DNA of 64,000 bases from Schistosoma mansoni (lineage: Eukaryota > Platyhelminthes > Trematoda > Strigeidida > Schistosomatidae). Shown one piece after another: positions 31,291 through 41,767 of the stretch. Within the stretch, counting starts at the first letter, position 1, and each line of letters opens with the position of its first letter. The notes under the pieces were generated by a model. It was not told where the DNA came from and searched no databases. It saw nothing but the letters and a program-made list of their open reading frames with translations. The DNA is taken from assembly GCF_000237925.1 (NCBI RefSeq), contig NC_031498.1:21058422-21122421 (forward strand), in the 5' to 3' direction. The position numbers and the translations under genes were made by a program.

Positions 31291-31555
31291 ATATCTATGT
31301 TGAAATAACATTTTACTGAATTCTAACTTTTAATACTTCTCATTGCAATGTTATTCTGTGATGGAGAAATAATCTTCAATTAACCATTATAAACAAAAGT
31401 CAAAATTCAATTGGTCAACATAATACTCAAAATCAATTGGTTCAATATCTCAATTAAAATGTCAATTAAATAAAAAGCACCCTATTCTTCAACATTTATT
31501 TCTGTTATTGTTATCGTTGTTACCATTGTTTTTATAACAAGGATTGTATAATCAA

Positions 31556-31897
31556 ATGTTTTCCAAGAAGAAATCATCCTTCAGAATTTACTATGCAATT
31601 TCTAAAGCAGTCGGATTAATATTTTGTACAATTTTCTTATTACAAATATATTTCATGCGTACCACTGTCAAATATGTAACCTTACAAAATCTCACTGCCG
31701 AAGCAATTATTCCATCCAACACAACACCTGATGTTTGTAAACAAACATGTCGTACTATTTGTAAGAATATTGACAGTGTTCCATCGAGTAAGGTGAATGC
31801 ATTGAAACCGATGGGGAAAATGCCATTCAATAGTGAATTCAATGAAGAGATACAACAAGATAAATTGTATTGGGAAGGTCAAGTGAACATACACTGA
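31556..31897 (+). CDS. Possible first exon of a type II membrane protein
   Basis: The first ATG gives MFSKKKSSFRIYYAISKAVG, then a hydrophobic segment 'LIFCTIFLLQIYF' preceded by Lys/Arg residues: a signal-anchor with the N-terminus in the cytosol. The lumenal part has two N-glycosylation sites (NLT, NTT) and four cysteines (CKQTCRTIC..). The frame stops 113 codons in. 'gaaggtcaagtg' near 31875 could be a splice donor. Golgi glycosyltransferases have this layout, but no catalytic motif is visible, so that is only a suggestion. Confidence 0.4.
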   Translation: MFSKKKSSFRIYYAISKAVGLIFCTIFLLQIYFMRTTVKYVTLQNLTAEAIIPSNTTPDVCKQTCRTICKNIDSVPSSKVNALKPMGKMPFNSEFNEEIQQDKLYWEGQVNIH

Positions 31898-31899
31898 TA

Positions 31900-32385
31900 A
31901 TTCATTACAATTCCATAGTAATGATGATGTAAAATCACCTTTTCTAGATTAATAGTAATAAAATGATTATCGATCACTTTATAATTTTGTCAACAGCTTT
32001 TAAGGTTTTTCAAATTTAAGGTTTCAGTAAACGATTCCGTACAGAAAACAACGTCATATAATTAAGACTTACATGTCTAACAAGTCATTAATAATAATAA
32101 TAATGATATTAATAATAATAATGATAATAATAATAATGATAATAATAATAATAGAACATACGAAATGTAATAAGAATGTTTCTTATGAGATTTATCACTG
32201 TATTGCAAAAATTCGATACAGTGATATATGTCATTTAGACATTTGATAAATAAATGAACAGTTTAACTTAACAGATTGAAATACGATATTCTAAATACAT
32301 AATGGTTACTTGATACAATTGACCTTATTCACATTAAGTCATATCATTGAAATAGAAATTTATTTCGCTAGACATAGGCTTGTTC
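31900..32385. other. AT-rich intergenic DNA with trinucleotide repeat
   Basis: Contains an (AAT)/(ATG)-rich microsatellite at about 32088-32153. No gene recognised. Confidence 0.5.
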
Positions 32386-32389
32386 ATTG

Positions 32390-33605
32390 ACACTTAATTC
32401 AACCAATATTACACATATGCTTGTCAAAAAAAGTTTACTTTTTTCACCATTCAGCGATTTATTGTTTGACAGTTTAAGAGGAGTAATTATTATCTCTTTG
32501 TGACGGAAAATCTACATACAGTTTTTCATTGTTCGTCTAGTATGTTTAAAAAAGGGAACCGTTGGATTTGGAAATATCATTCTAGACTTTCTAAATAAAT
32601 AACGTTTACAATGTTATTTACAAATGATAATAAAAAATTCAGATCATTATTTTGAAAGGCTGTGCGCTTAAAAAAAACATTGGCTGTTAACATCACCTGC
32701 CAAAAAAATATTATGCCCACCTCACAAATACAATTACCGTATTACATGACTGAGTACACTAACATGTATTTTCGGTGATCATTAATAAGTGATCAACTAC
32801 AAAGAATGTACAGGTCAACATATTTTATGCTTTTAATGGATTTGCAAAAAAAACCTGGATAACAATATTGCGTTCATTTTCGACACCCTTTCCAAAGCTA
32901 AAATCATCAACTTTTTGGTATTAAGAATAACGGTTNNNNNNNNNNNNNNNNNNNNNNNNNNNNNNNNNNNNNNNNNNNNNNNNNNNNNNNNNNNNNNNNN
33001 NNNNNNNNNNNNNNNNNNNNNNNNNNNNNNNNNNNNNNNNNNNNNNNNNNNNNNNNNNNNNNNNNNNNNNNNNNNNNNNNNNNNNNNNNNNNNNNNNNNN
33101 NNNNNNNNNNNNNNNNNNNNNNNNNNNNNNNNNNNTTATTATTACTACTCTTGTCACGATAACTGATAACTTTAGTTGCATTTCTACTACATTACAAAAA
33201 AAAATTATCCTGATATACATTCACTAACAGGAGTATAGCAGGGTACTGAAATGGATTTGTTTTTGTTTTTTTCGAAGTTAAAATTTTTTACAAAACTCAG
33301 ATGGAACAGTGAGAAAATAGTTAATTATTGTAAATAATAATCGAATGTAAAAATGCCAATTCTTACATCCAATAAAAGCACTTTATTCTAGTTCGATTTG
33401 AACGAATCACATTACAAAACTGCACCATTTACAACCAATTAAACAATTATTACAGGTGATAAAATCTTTGTTCATTTGCACTTGAGCACACACTTTCAAA
33501 GACAAATTCACCAATCACCAATTGCTAAATTTTTTTTCACATCCTTCATTTTCGAAAAATGGGTGGTAGGGTATAAAACGAGCCGTGATTCTAATGTCAA
33601 CCCCA
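32390..33605 (-). mobile_element. MULE 3' half, inverted partial copy with internal gap
   Basis: Reverse complement of about 11530-12870 with moderate divergence. Shared words include 'acatgactgagtacactaac' and 'caataaaagcactttattct'. No transposase sequence is included. About 350 bp corresponding to 11995-12345 falls in the 200-N gap. Confidence 0.8.
32936..33135. other. Assembly gap, 200 N
   Basis: Placeholder. By comparison with 11.5-12.9 kb the true missing length is about 350 bp. Confidence 0.95.
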
Positions 33606-33609
33606 AATA

Positions 33610-34065
33610 CTCACCGAAAACTCTGAGGTCCCCAAGTGATTATCGAGCCTTCAGATTTCAGGCTCAAAATTCTACGAAATAATGTGTTTTTATACATTTA
33701 TACTTGACTAAATAATAGACGTATACTCATTTGTGATTAGCTTTGTTTAATTTGCTCGAAATTCTAATGGAGAGCTATGACCTATAAGGTGGTAACCATG
33801 TTAAGATTGGAGCAACCAACACATGGTAACATTGTCCATTGGTTTTAGTTTATTTAGAGTTGATTAAAAGTGTCATTGAGGATTATTGTTCTAAAGATAT
33901 AGTACTGTCTTATTGACCAGAATGTTCGAGGTAAAATTAGTAGATTATATTGTTAAAGGGTCTTAGGCTAGGATAAAACAAATGTTCAATAATATCTGAT
34001 TTCCGATAACTTTCCATTTGATACTATTTATTAGTGAAAACTGTTGTCAAACTAAACAATTCTTT
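33610..34065. other. Intergenic, nothing recognised
   Basis: AT-rich with no gene or named repeat. Confidence 0.4.
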
Positions 34066-34068
34066 GAT

Positions 34069-34335
34069 TTCACTTGGTATTGTTTGGTTGAATCTTCCCA
34101 TTCACGTTTGGGACTGCAATTGATCAGTCTTTTATTGGCCATATGTGCATATTGTGTGTATTGCCATGACATAACCCTAATTCACTAGCATCATAAGGAA
34201 AGATGCATTGTGGATGGTAGTGGAATCCAGGACACGCGTTTCAACTCTGAGATGCAGGTACATCCAGTTAACGAGTCCCAAATAGGATGAAACGCGCGTC
34301 CTGTATTCCACTGCTAGTCACTATCCATCTTAAAC
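34069..34335 (+). mobile_element. SINE A, rearranged
   Basis: Minus-oriented tail (34069-34200), then a hammerhead half, then plus-oriented hammerhead sequence to 34330. The tRNA-like head is lost. The plus core reads TTAACGA instead of CTGACGA, so the ribozyme is dead. Confidence 0.65.
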
Positions 34336-35014
34336 AAATGTTTATTTAAACATATATAGATAAACCTCATAAACTGTTGTAATTACTATACTTCTACTGT
34401 AAACCGATGTCTCTTCTCGATTTGGTTACTCAAAGCATTCTTCAAATTTATTTCCATTTCATTTAATATTGCACTTTGAGGCAATTGGTGTTTAAAATTA
34501 CATAACACAAGCTCAATCGATATCACTTGATGAAAACTCACACTTTTTATTCATGTTTGTTCAATGTTCAATTACACTATTAAGATCCATCATAATTGAA
34601 TTAACAAGTTAACGAATTATGTACATTTTCAAGTGTATTTACTTCATAATTCGATACAAATAATGATGAATAGCTTTTCATTGATGGGCACCTTTTTGTT
34701 CTTGTTGCTGTTGTCGCTGACATAATTCACCAATGAAATTAGGGAAAGTTTATTTATTTATTTACAATTTGTGTACAATATTCTATTTATTTATTGCATC
34801 ATTCAAAATGTGTACTTCTTTCAATGACATAATATTTACCATTGAATATACATAAATTACAATAGATGTGTGTAAATAAGAGAAAATTTATAAATAGTGA
34901 AAACTGATTACATCATACATATTAGAGTGTATAAACATTTTTCCTATTTGACTATTGTTTTATCATTTATCCCATTTCTTTAAAAACAACCCCCCCCCTA
35001 GCAACTTAATCCAA
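34336..35014. other. Upstream region of the SLC46-like gene
   Basis: AT-rich with no recognised element. A run of nine C at 34990-34998 lies 17 bases before the ATG. Confidence 0.4.
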
Positions 35015-36775
35015 ATGAAAACATTTTGGATAAAACATCAGCAAACAATTTCAATAAATCTTATCATATTTTGTTTTTTAATCTATAAAATGGCAGAATC
35101 ATTATTACAATATGGTAATCGTATTTATATTTATACAAATGTATGTAAAGGATTAATAAGTCAATTGAATGGATCATTTTATCAATTATGTCAATATCAT
35201 ATACATGATTATAAACAATATAAAACTGTCGGTGATGATAATCCTGTTAGTATCAATAGTTCAGCTATTGATAATGTAACCGATGATTTACAAAAGCAGA
35301 ATAGAATGAATCATTTAAGAAACATGAATGATTCTGTTCAATCTGATATACATTCTATTCAAATTGATATACAAAAACTTTCTGGATGGTATTTATTACT
35401 TTATCGTCTTTTAGCAAATATACCAGCTATGTTAACATGTTTATTATATGGTTTATTAATGAATAGAATAAGTCAAAATTATATTATGTTAATCCCATGT
35501 TTAGGATCTATTCTATCATGTGGATTATTCCTAGTTAGTTTATTACCAAATTTAAGATTGTTACCAGATTCAATAATATTCATATTAGTTGGTGCTACAA
35601 TATATGGATTATGTGGAAAAAGTAATGCAATTAGTTTATGTGTTAATAGTTATATAATACAAAATAGTACTATAAAAAAACGTACATATATGATTGGACG
35701 TTTATTAGGTGTAAATTTTTTTGGTTTAGCACTTGGTTCATTATTACTTGGTATATTTTATCGATTTTTAAATTATTCTATAATGATTATATTTGTAATC
35801 ATTGGAAATTTATTGGTGATGATAATTTTATTCATTTTAATAAAAAATTCTAAAAAATGTTTATTAAATTCTTTGTCATATTCAATAGAAGACATTGTAA
35901 ATCAATTTGATAGACCACATGTCAAACAGAAAGATCTTAACCATAACGATACTACTACTAATACTACTACTACTACTAATACTACTACCACTACTGCTAT
36001 CACTACTGCTACCACTACTACTAATACTACTACTAATAATAATAATGAAACCAGCTTTACAAATATATTTATATACAAAGAACATAAAACCTATTATCAG
36101 AATATCATTGCTTATTTATTAAAACCTTTATTGATTATTAAATCATCTTATCGATTTCTATTTAATAAACAATCAAATAATAAACATATTTATTTATTAT
36201 TCATATTAATGACTATATTCATTAAACAAATTAGTAAATCTGGTGAACAAGATATTATTTTATTATATTTATTAAATCAATCTAACTTATTATGGAATAC
36301 AGAATTATATGCTTATTATATAACATGTTATTATACATTAATGTTTATACAATTAATGATATTATTACCAATAATAGAAAAAAAATGTTTATTAAATGAT
36401 TTCACCTTAATTCTGATTGGTTTATTTACAGAAATGATACGTTTATTGATTATTGGTTTATTGAATTATAATAAATTATTAATATTTTTAAGTGCTATTA
36501 TTGGTTCACCAGCATGTTTTATTATCACTTGTACAAAATCAATAATTAGTAAATTAATCAATAATAATAATAATAATGAATTAAATAAATATTTTTCAAT
36601 TATATCTATATTAGAAATTATATCTAATTTTATTGGTAGTTTATTATTTACCATTATTTATAATAAATCAATAAATTATTATTCATCATTAATATTCATA
36701 TTAGATGCCTGTTTAAATATACCAATTATTATTATATTTATATGGTTAAGATATAAATTAAATAAATATATATAA
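35015..36775 (+). CDS. SLC46-like major-facilitator transporter, copy 1
   Basis: The first ATG (35015) gives 586 residues without introns. It aligns end to end with the 43040-44614 protein. About 11-12 hydrophobic segments are visible: 'INLIIFCFLIYKMAESLLQYG' region (TM1), then 'LLLYRLLANIPAMLTCLLYG', 'LIPCLGSILSCGLFLVSLL', 'IIFILVGATIYGLCGKSNAI', and a second half from about residue 390. 'YRLLANIPA' and the 'GKSNAI..RTYMIGRLLG' block fit the SLC46 (proton-coupled folate transporter-like) family. The extracellular loop after TM1 is long, and the central cytoplasmic loop holds a Thr/Asn-rich low-complexity tract (about 35949-36044). The DNA is extremely AT-rich. Substrate is unknown. Confidence 0.72.
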   Translation: MKTFWIKHQQTISINLIIFCFLIYKMAESLLQYGNRIYIYTNVCKGLISQLNGSFYQLCQYHIHDYKQYKTVGDDNPVSINSSAIDNVTDDLQKQNRMNHLRNMNDSVQSDIHSIQIDIQKLSGWYLLLYRLLANIPAMLTCLLYGLLMNRISQNYIMLIPCLGSILSCGLFLVSLLPNLRLLPDSIIFILVGATIYGLCGKSNAISLCVNSYIIQNSTIKKRTYMIGRLLGVNFFGLALGSLLLGIFYRFLNYSIMIIFVIIGNLLVMIILFILIKNSKKCLLNSLSYSIEDIVNQFDRPHVKQKDLNHNDTTTNTTTTTNTTTTTAITTATTTTNTTTNNNNETSFTNIFIYKEHKTYYQNIIAYLLKPLLIIKSSYRFLFNKQSNNKHIYLLFILMTIFIKQISKSGEQDIILLYLLNQSNLLWNTELYAYYITCYYTLMFIQLMILLPIIEKKCLLNDFTLILIGLFTEMIRLLIIGLLNYNKLLIFLSAIIGSPACFIITCTKSIISKLINNNNNNELNKYFSIISILEIISNFIGSLLFTIIYNKSINYYSSLIFILDACLNIPIIIIFIWLRYKLNKYI

Positions 36776-36868
36776 ATTATTTTTTATTATTATTATTATA
36801 TAATTACCATGGTAATGATAATAGAAAAAGTAAAAAAAGAAAAAGGAAAAAAGAAAAAAGAAAAAAAA
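36776..36868. other. 3' flank of SLC46-like copy 1
   Basis: AT-rich, then an A/G-rich run leading into the tandem repeat. 'attaccatggtaat' (36801) is a short palindrome. Confidence 0.4.
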
Positions 36869-37240
36869 ACTTGGGGCCATCATCATTATCACTACCATCA
36901 TCACTATCATAATTATCGTTTATTATTATATAATTATCATTGTGATAATGATAGAAAAAGAGTAAAAAATAAAGGAAATAATATAAAATGGATAATAGTT
37001 TATCAAATTTATTGATTATGATCAAATTTATAATAAGAAAAAGAAGAACTTGGGGCCATCATCATCATAACTACCATCATCACCATCATCATCATCATTT
37101 ATCATTATATCATCATAATCGTAATGATAGCAAAAAAAAGAAAAAGAAAGAAAAAGAAATAATAAAAAAGGAATAATAGTTAATCAAAGTTATAATAAGA
37201 AAAAAAAGACAAAAAACTTGGGGCCATCATCACCATGGTC
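36869..37240. repeat. Tandem repeat, about 170-180 bp unit
   Basis: 'acttggggccatcatcat' or near copies at 36869, 37049 and 37216, each followed by CAT/CAC-rich and then A-rich sequence. About two units plus the start of a third. Confidence 0.7.
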
Positions 37241-37244
37241 ATTA

Positions 37245-37860
37245 ATGCTTGTAACTAATAGAATTGTAATACTTCTTAGTAACTATATAAATATTTATCA
37301 TATTTGTAATGAGTAACAGAAAACTTATTTAATATATAAAAACAATAATATGAAATAACCATTGTATATTTTACACTTTTAATTATTTAAAATAGAAAAA
37401 TACACTTCAACTTCTTTTCTTTCTCTCTTCTTTTTTAAAAAAAATATTATAGACTACTTAATATAGTATGATTTATTATTAGTACAAATGTACAGTTGTA
37501 TAAGGTGACATTGTTGTCATAACTATGTTCTTTGCCAATAAAAAACATCTCCATCTTATTTAATATAAATAGTACAATAGGTTGCATTCCTTTAAAATAA
37601 CACTTATCTATAATCAATGTTATTCATTATTGATAAATTTTTTTCTTAATCATTATTGTTAAGATACTTTTTTCTTTTATTGTACACTTTTATTTTCTTA
37701 ATTAATTTAAACAAAACTTATAAATTTTAATGATAAAATTCAAATTGTATAATCTGTAATAATTATATCTTGGGATAATTTAATACATTTAATTAAATTA
37801 TATTGATCAAAATTTAATGTTTTAAAATGTGAATTGAACAAACCTTTAATGTTGATTATC
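37245..37860. other. Very AT-rich intergenic DNA
   Basis: No gene or repeat identified. Confidence 0.45.
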
Positions 37861-37865
37861 ATTAT

Positions 37866-38095
37866 TGGTAAATTAATTTATATCAGAAGGGGTTTTGTGG
37901 ATATTATAGTAATTTTAACAGTTGAGATCATGAATGTTGTGACGTGGGATCATGGATGCGCGCTGTTGAGGAGTCTCAAAACAGGACAAAATGGCCGTCC
38001 AGGCTTTTCAGGTTTTACATGGTGGTTTTACTTCATTTAACTTAAGATCTCAATTGTTAAAATTATTATAATATCCACGAAAACCCCTTCTGATA
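37866..38095 (+). mobile_element. SINE B fold-back copy, decayed
   Basis: Ends 'cagaaggggttttgtggata' and 'atccacgaaaaccccttctg' are inverted repeats around a hammerhead block. The core has TTGAGGA and ACAAAA in place of GAAA, so it is inactive. A long SINE B follows directly. Confidence 0.7.
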
Positions 38096-38470
38096 TTAAT
38101 CAACATATGCTCACTAGTGACTGGCTTCAAGAGGTATTTTCTGGAGTTTTAGTAGGAAGCAGTAATTAGTGGAGTTCAACCAGGTTTGTTGTGAGATATT
38201 GACTCACTGAAGATAATGGTCGTCGTTAGCTGAATTTCGTGGATTGGTTGAAGTTAGAAATTACTACAGTTGGATGCCGGCCCATTGGTTTAGAGGTTAA
38301 GCGCTCACGCATGAGACTGATAGGTCCTGGGTTGGAATCTCACGAGACAAGATCGTGGATGCGCACTGCTGAGGAGTCCCACAAAAGGATGGAACGGCCG
38401 TCCAGTGCTTTCAGGTTTTCCATGGTGATCTAGCTTCAATTGATTCATAATCTCAACTGTTAAAATTAAC
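38096..38470 (+). mobile_element. SINE B, longest copy
   Basis: 5' region 'gtgactggcttcaag..ttctggagttttagt', then 'tgccggcccattggtttaga', B-box-like 'tgggttggaatctc', hammerhead block 38363-38407, and the 'gatctagcttcaattgattc' tail. The ribozyme has GAAA changed to GGAA and is probably inactive. Confidence 0.75.
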
Positions 38471-38735
38471 TTATTCTAATATTACAGACTGATAATAAAT
38501 TCAGTGTAGAAAGAGAGTATTTAGCTGAATTTTATGCATATATATTTATTTTGTTGTTTTAAATGTAAAATTATAACATTGAGCATCATACTTCTATGCA
38601 TAATATATACAAGATTATTACTAAGTAAATGATAATAAAAAGGAAAATTACGATGGTATATTCAATTTCCCATTGAAACTATGTCTTCTTTGTTAATTGT
38701 GTCGTCTACATGTAGGTATGTATGTATATCACTAA
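38471..38735. other. Intergenic, nothing recognised
   Basis: AT-rich, no features. Confidence 0.4.
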
Positions 38736-38737
38736 AT

Positions 38738-38984
38738 GGAGATGGATAGTGGCTAGTAGTGGAATCCAGGACGCGCGTTTCGTCCAAGCAAGTGGTTATC
38801 AGGACTCAGTAGCTGAGTGGATAATGCAATGACGTTTGAAGCGAAAGATACTGGGTTCGAGTCCCAGATTGAACATCAACTCTGAGATGCAGGTTCATCC
38901 AGTTGACGAGTCTCAAATAGGACGAAACGCGCGTCAAACTGGATTCCACTACTAGCCACTATCCATCTTTGCTTACAATCCTTT
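38738..38984 (+). mobile_element. SINE A, plus strand, runs into gap
   Basis: A short minus-oriented hammerhead piece (38738-38787), then the tRNA-like head (A box 'tagctgagtgg', B box 'gggttcgagtccc') and plus hammerhead 38893-38955. The core has C3 changed to T (TTGACGA) and AAA inserted after GTC (38936-38938). Confidence 0.75.
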
Positions 38985-39184
38985 NNNNNNNNNNNNNNNN
39001 NNNNNNNNNNNNNNNNNNNNNNNNNNNNNNNNNNNNNNNNNNNNNNNNNNNNNNNNNNNNNNNNNNNNNNNNNNNNNNNNNNNNNNNNNNNNNNNNNNNN
39101 NNNNNNNNNNNNNNNNNNNNNNNNNNNNNNNNNNNNNNNNNNNNNNNNNNNNNNNNNNNNNNNNNNNNNNNNNNNNNNNNNNNN
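38985..39184. other. Assembly gap, 200 N
   Basis: Placeholder gap that hides the 5' part of the PLE that follows. Confidence 0.95.
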
Positions 39185-39848
39185 CCGACGTGGACGGGTC
39201 AATATCTTAGTTACCATAGTTATTGCCCTTTTAATACAAACGTGGTTTGGTAAAGTGCCTTTTTAACAGGTTTCGTCGTATTTGCACAAATGACGCTATT
39301 GATGACGATGTTAATTTGTTAACCAAGACATCAATCGGGAATGGCTATCCACCTAAATTTATCAATAGATGGAAAGTTCAGGGCACAGCGAGACCTACTG
39401 TAGCCTTGGTAGAGAAAAAGCCTGTCTACATCACCTTACCATTTAGAGGTGATTCAAATAGCCTTTTATTGAAACAAAGGCTTAAATCTGTTATCAACAA
39501 AACGTATTGTGCTGCAAAGGTCATAATCAAGGAAAGAACGAGGTCCATGCTTCATTTAAAACCTAGACGACATGAAAACGATTGTGTCACATCTCACTGC
39601 GTTTACCAATTTAAATGTGTGTGTGGTCACACATACATAGGGAGGAGCAATCGTGATCTGAAAATTAGGGTGGGTGAACATGTACCAAAATGGTTGCAAA
39701 AACAAATACAGTCGAATGACCCAATAAGAGTAGAGGATAAACATCCATCATCCTCTATTGCTAAACATATAATTGAAACAGGTCATAAGATTGATCTAAA
39801 CTCGGCTTTTGTTGTGTTGTTTAAAAGTGTAAAAGGGCGTATACTAAG

Positions 39849-40125
39849 CATGATAAGCAAAGATGGATAGTGGCTAGCAGTGGAATCCAGGACACGCGTT
39901 TCGTCCTATTTGGGACTCGTCAGCTGGATGTACCTGCATCTGAGTTGATGCTCACTCTGGGACTCGAACCAAGTACTCTCGCTTCAAACGCCATCGCGTT
40001 ATCCACTCGGCCACTGAGTGCTGATAGCCACTTGCTTGTGCGATGAGGTGAAGTTTAAATTCACTTAGTATTGTTTGTTTGAATCTTCCCATCGATGTGT
40101 TAGGATTGCAACTGGTCAGTCTGGT
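39849..40125 (-). mobile_element. SINE A inserted in a PLE, with target-site duplication
   Basis: Minus-strand SINE A: tail end at 40125, tRNA-like head (A box TGGCCGAGTGG; B box 'ggttcgagtcc' degraded by one base), hammerhead at the low-coordinate end. GTATACTAAG flanks it at 39839-39848 and 40126-40135. The insertion is younger than the PLE. Confidence 0.85.
39876..39940 (-). ncRNA. Hammerhead ribozyme in SINE A, intact
   Basis: Minus strand: GATGCAGGTACATCCAG, CTGACGA, GTCC/GGAC stem II with loop CAAAT, GAAA, stem III ACGC/GTGT, GTC, CTGGATTCCACTGC. Stem I pairs ATCCAG with CTGGAT, with the internal loop typical of the Sm-alpha ribozyme. The best preserved SINE A ribozyme in the window. 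Confidence 0.8.
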
Positions 40126-40300
40126 GTATACTAAGGTTTATTGAAGCCTTAGCCATACACGAAAATTCAAACCCCTTTGTGTATTCAAAAACAGTTTGTT
40201 CTCTCTTTAAACCTACCCTGGTAATATATGCTTATTATCCAGAGTGATTAGGCGTCAAATTGTTTCCACATTATTTGATCATTATTATCCTTGTCTATTC

Positions 40301-41051
40301 GGCGGGACTAAAGAACATGGACGACCTTTGAACGAATCTTAAATGACCTCGAGAAATACTAGCCAATCAGAAGACAGTTAGTATACAGTAAAAATATATT
40401 ATACAAAACTCAAAAATTAAAGGGGATACTGTTCTTTTACATGACTCAAATACTTATCAAGGTCAGATATAGGTTCAGAAGTTCTAAAATCATAGTGCAT
40501 CAGGCACAGGAACTCATCCATGTGGCTCCATAGTAGTCGACCTCTGGAACCATGAAAAAGTCTCAAAAATTCTTTCAGCCTCGACCACATAGTTTCAGTG
40601 TTATCGGTATGTTGGTATGGTTTAGGGTTTAGGATTAGGGTTAAGGTTTAGGGTTAAGGATGAGACTATAAAATATGGACGCCTTTTGAGCGACGCTAGA
40701 GTGAATCTCAGAGTGTCCACATAATAACTAAGACTAAATGAGGGTTATAAACCTGTGTGAAGAATTCAAATTATGATTTACATTCTTGGTTAAGGTTAGG
40801 AATTATACTTAGGGTTTTCATCACGAACTGACATCAACTATAATGCCAAAACTCTATTTATAGAAATGTATAATTGAATTTTGCGCCAAAATCTTATGAT
40901 CACTTCTCTTGTAGACGCTTAATTATCATGTTTTCTCTAAAATCTGTTGTAAACCGACCGTACGTAAGCGTCAGGTACCGAACTTAGCGCCGTGACCTTA
41001 AAAGCCCGCGAAAGCTTTTGATTGGCTCGTCCATGTTCTTTAGTCTCGCCC
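40301..41051. mobile_element. Non-autonomous element with terminal inverted repeats
   Basis: The left end GGCGGGACTAAAGAACATGG plus ACGA is matched in reverse at 41027-41051 (rc GGGCGAGACTAAAGAACATG..). Subterminal 'agccaatcagaag' and 'cttttgattggct' are also inverted. Length is 751 bp with no open frame. 'cttgtctattc' abuts the left end and 'cttgtatattc' lies four bases beyond the right end, a possible 11-bp duplication. The interior carries telomere-like repeats. Class not recognised. Confidence 0.65.
40618..40660 (+). repeat. Telomere-like TTAGGG-related tract
   Basis: Interspersed 'tttaggg', 'attaggg' and 'ttaaggtttaggg' units inside the inverted-repeat element. A shorter run recurs near 40793-40818. 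Schistosome telomeres are TTAGGG. Confidence 0.6.
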
Positions 41052-41074
41052 TTTTCTTGTATATTCAATGAATA

Positions 41075-41200
41075 TTTTCATAGTTGAAATCCTGAGTCAA
41101 TTGAAGTTAGACCACCATGGAATACCTGGAAGCACTGGAGGGCAGTTTCGTCCTATTATGGGACTCCTCAGCAGTGCACATCCACGATCTCGCAAAAAAT
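41075..41200 (-). mobile_element. SINE B, truncated
   Basis: Tail and hammerhead block without tRNA head, cut at 'ccacgatctcgca'. The hammerhead at 41132-41177 (minus) has intact CTGAGGA and GAAA and stem I GCACTG/CAGTGC, but stem III is disrupted (ACTG against CCCT). Confidence 0.7.
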
Positions 41201-41204
41201 AATA

Positions 41205-41505
41205 AAATAAACGACGTTTCTTTACGGTTACTTAGAATGTTTTCATTGATATGTAGTCACCTTCATGAATAAATAGTCAATCTTTTGTAATATTTCTATG
41301 TACTGTAATATTGGATATAAAAACAACATTAGAAAAAAACAATATTTGGTAGTTGTAAACAAAATGTTTACCTTTATAAATGTTTTTTTGACTTCGACTA
41401 TGAATAACCCTGGTTTACTTAGGTTAAATTCATAGATTTATTACTACCTGAGATATTCAAAACACTAAGCATGAAATTAGATTGGATTTGACTGATTTTC
41501 GAGCT
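41205..41505. other. Intergenic, nothing recognised
   Basis: AT-rich, no features. Confidence 0.4.
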
Positions 41506-41508
41506 TAG

Positions 41509-41767
41509 GGAAATTACCAAACTTGAAATCCTGATAGGAAGCTGAAAAGAGGAAGGCCAAAGAACACATTATGTCGGCAAATAGAAGCATATATGAAAAG
41601 GATGAATGTTAACTGGAAAGAACTGGAAAGGATTTCCCAAAATAGGGTTGGATGGAGAATGCTGTTGTGCGTCCTATGCTCCACCACGAGGGGTAAAAGG
41701 CGTTAGTATGTAAGTAATGATGTTTACGATTAAAATTGATCAGTATCTTATTGGCCATACGTGGGCC
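41509..41767 (+). repeat. Inverted repeat arm 1 (RTE 3' end plus SINE A tail)
   Basis: Near-perfect reverse complement of 42652-42910. Contains the decayed 3' end of an RTE-like element (plus strand, 'aactggaaagaactggaaag' to 'ggtaaaaggcgttagtatg') and a SINE A tail scrap ('attgatcagtatcttattgg'). Confidence 0.8.

Larger units (their letters stand above)
39185..40224 (+). pseudogene. PLE type delta protein, split by a SINE A insertion
   Basis: From the gap: 'TWTGQYLSYHSYCPF' (end of the RT region), a frameshift near 39250, then 'NRFRRICTNDAIDDDVNLLT', GIY-YIG 'CVYQFKCVCGHTYIGRSNRD', 'VGEHVPKWLQKQ', 'SSIAKHIIETGHKIDL'. The frame is interrupted at 39848 by a SINE (39849-40125) and resumes in phase at 40126: 'RILRFIEALAIHENSNPFVY'. 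A late frameshift precedes the LPW-type end at 40224. Differs from PLE alpha and beta. Confidence 0.85.

Noticed and set aside
34955-35014. Upstream extension of the transporter frame (20 extra residues)
   Set aside because: It begins at TTG and crosses a poly-C run; the ATG at 35015 aligns with the start of the paralogue.
35882-36122. Overlapping Ile/Leu- or Ser-rich frames across the Thr tract
   Set aside because: Shadow frames of the ACT/AAT repeat inside the transporter gene.
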